From an uncultured Halieaceae bacterium (GTDB lineage Bacteria > Pseudomonadota > Gammaproteobacteria > Pseudomonadales > Halieaceae), in NCBI GenBank assembly GCA_913031575.1, contig CAJWEV010000014.1, positions 1-46,071 on the forward strand: DNA of 46,071 nt, given 5' to 3'. This document shows, piece after piece, positions 44,887 to 46,071 of the stretch. The stretch's first letter is position 1, and every line of letters starts with the position of its first letter. Made by a program: the position numbers and the translations under genes. Under the pieces are notes generated by a model. The model did not search any database. It saw only the letters and a list, made by a program, of their open reading frames with translations, and had not been told where the DNA came from.

Positions 44887-46071
44887 CTAAGCACCGCTGA
44901 CACCTAAAACTTTGGCATTTTCCGATACCCAACGCTCAAGATCGGCGAGTGCCGCACGCTGTTTATCGCCTAATGCTGGGTTGGTTTTTTCTTCCAACAA
45001 GGCCATATGAAAACCCTCGAGATTCAGACGATCACTACGCTGCCACTGTTCTCGACAGTGTTCTTGCCAAGCAGCGCGCTCTGCATCGGTCAGAATATCG
45101 GGCCAATTTCGGGCGCGATAACGGAAGAGGAGCTCGGGTAAGCGTCGGTCGGTGAAAGCAAAGCGACGATCGCGCAGTTCGGCCGGTGAACTCTCCTTAA
45201 CTTCTTGAATCAGCCTACGATCCGAATTGGGCACGAAAGCGCCGTATAGCGCTGTATCAGGATTCGAGTCCGTGGCTTTTGGCCCTCCGTGGTAGACAGA
45301 CTGCAGATGCCGTAGGAACTCGGATCCACGATCATCTCGCGCCTTTCTGAGCATCGCCAAATTTCGGCGCAAACTGTCGCCATCAAGACCCAGTCGCGCC
45401 GCTATATCAGGCGAAATGTGCTGCGTTGAAAGTAACACCGGCGCTTTATTGACCTTGATGGTCATGAGTCCAGGCCGATCACTCGGCGAAGCAAGTTCGC
45501 CGCCCTTGGCGAATAAACGCGCTTGAATTTCCTCCGGCGCCATCGCCAGGAAGTCAGGCTCGCGCGACAAGTCAGCACAGATAATGTCCGACTTATACTC
45601 TGGGTGAACCGCAAGCGGAGCAATGATACCGAGACAGGCGCGTTCGGTCCCCATAAGCCCTGACACATAAACCAGCGGCTTCATGGCGTTGGTATCAACC
45701 AATGCCTCCACGCACGCCTTGAATCGCATAGATAGTAGCTCATCAAAAAGTACCTTATCAGCTGAACGCAGTGCTCTTGCCAGTGCCAAGGTTGCCGTGA
45801 CATCGGACATCGCATCATGGGCAGCGCTGTGCTCCAACCCATTAGAGGCCGTCAAATCCTCGAGCTTGAAACTTGGAGCACCGTCTGGGCGCGTCGGCCA
45901 GTTGAGACTGTCAGGACGCAGGGCGTGAAAGCAGCGCACAACATCAATCAAATCCCAGCGACTATTGCCCCTGCTGTATTCGCGAGCGTATGGGTCATAG
46001 AAATTACGCCAAAGCGTGAATCGAGTGACCTCGTCATCAAATCGCAGCGAGTTGTAGCCCACACCGCAGGT
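44887..46071 (-). CDS. sbcB: exodeoxyribonuclease I, 3' part (runs off the window)
   Basis: SbcB degrades single-stranded DNA 3' to 5' in mismatch repair and recombination. The frame is open to the last base of the window, and residues before GYNSLRFDDEVTRF also match the family (TCGV versus E. coli TTFI), so the gene is cut by the window edge and lacks roughly the first 90 residues. The exonuclease motifs GYNSLRFDDE and EHSAAHDAMSDVTATLALA (with the HxxxxD catalytic motif) and the C-terminal ELLFRYRARNWPD are present. It lies 54 bases from pyrB. Confidence 0.95.
   Translation of the reverse strand, partial: TCGVGYNSLRFDDEVTRFTLWRNFYDPYAREYSRGNSRWDLIDVVRCFHALRPDSLNWPTRPDGAPSFKLEDLTASNGLEHSAAHDAMSDVTATLALARALRSADKVLFDELLSMRFKACVEALVDTNAMKPLVYVSGLMGTERACLGIIAPLAVHPEYKSDIICADLSREPDFLAMAPEEIQARLFAKGGELASPSDRPGLMTIKVNKAPVLLSTQHISPDIAARLGLDGDSLRRNLAMLRKARDDRGSEFLRHLQSVYHGGPKATDSNPDTALYGAFVPNSDRRLIQEVKESSPAELRDRRFAFTDRRLPELLFRYRARNWPDILTDAERAAWQEHCREQWQRSDRLNLEGFHMALLEEKTNPALGDKQRAALADLERWVSENAKVLGVSGA

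Overview
The window looks like chromosome of a marine gammaproteobacterium, most likely the OM60/NOR5 (Halieaceae) group or a close relative. This is inferred from three things: the gammaproteobacterial order ribF-ileS-lspA-fkpB-ispH, the class II (long) IlvC, and the combination of carnitine/betaine catabolism with a large secreted beta-1,3-glucanase. No tRNA, rRNA, CRISPR array or insertion sequence was seen.

Layout. Positions 1-6561 hold a WecA/MraY-type sugar-phosphate transferase, the MsrPQ methionine-sulfoxide repair pair, ilvC, galE and a small DUF2306 membrane protein. Positions 6583-21287 form an accessory catabolic island. Its first operon (minus strand, 11788 to 6583) encodes a gamma-butyrobetaine-dioxygenase-like enzyme, a BKACE-family cleavage enzyme, carnitine 3-dehydrogenase and acetoacetyl-CoA synthetase. 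Two plus-strand MFS transporters follow (12476-15186), then a decayed TauD/TfdA dioxygenase remnant. The second operon (minus strand, 21287 to 15662) encodes two PYROXD2-like FAD oxidoreductases, a GcvT-like THF-dependent methyltransferase and a Rieske oxygenase of the betaine-demethylating type. A GH81 laminarinase-like lipoprotein lies at 21480-25079. The rest is core genome: ilvIH, clpB with a sigma-32 promoter, pgeF-rluD, bamD, nadE, ispH-fkpB-lspA-ileS-ribF, murJ-nudF-pyrB and the 3' part of sbcB.

How the island may work (inference): gamma-butyrobetaine is hydroxylated to L-carnitine and oxidised to 3-dehydrocarnitine. This is cleaved with acetyl-CoA to acetoacetate and betainyl-CoA, and AacS recovers the acetoacetate as acetoacetyl-CoA. 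Glycine betaine, once released by a thioesterase not encoded here, could be N-demethylated by the second operon with one-carbon units passing to THF. The Rieske + GcvT-like + paired PYROXD2-like operon is the best candidate for an undescribed pathway. Its leader can be drawn as an H-type pseudoknot just upstream of the ribosome binding site. Other points of interest are the loss of all four expected zinc ligands in the butyrobetaine-dioxygenase homologue and the unannotated TauD/TfdA pseudogene at about 15355-15665.
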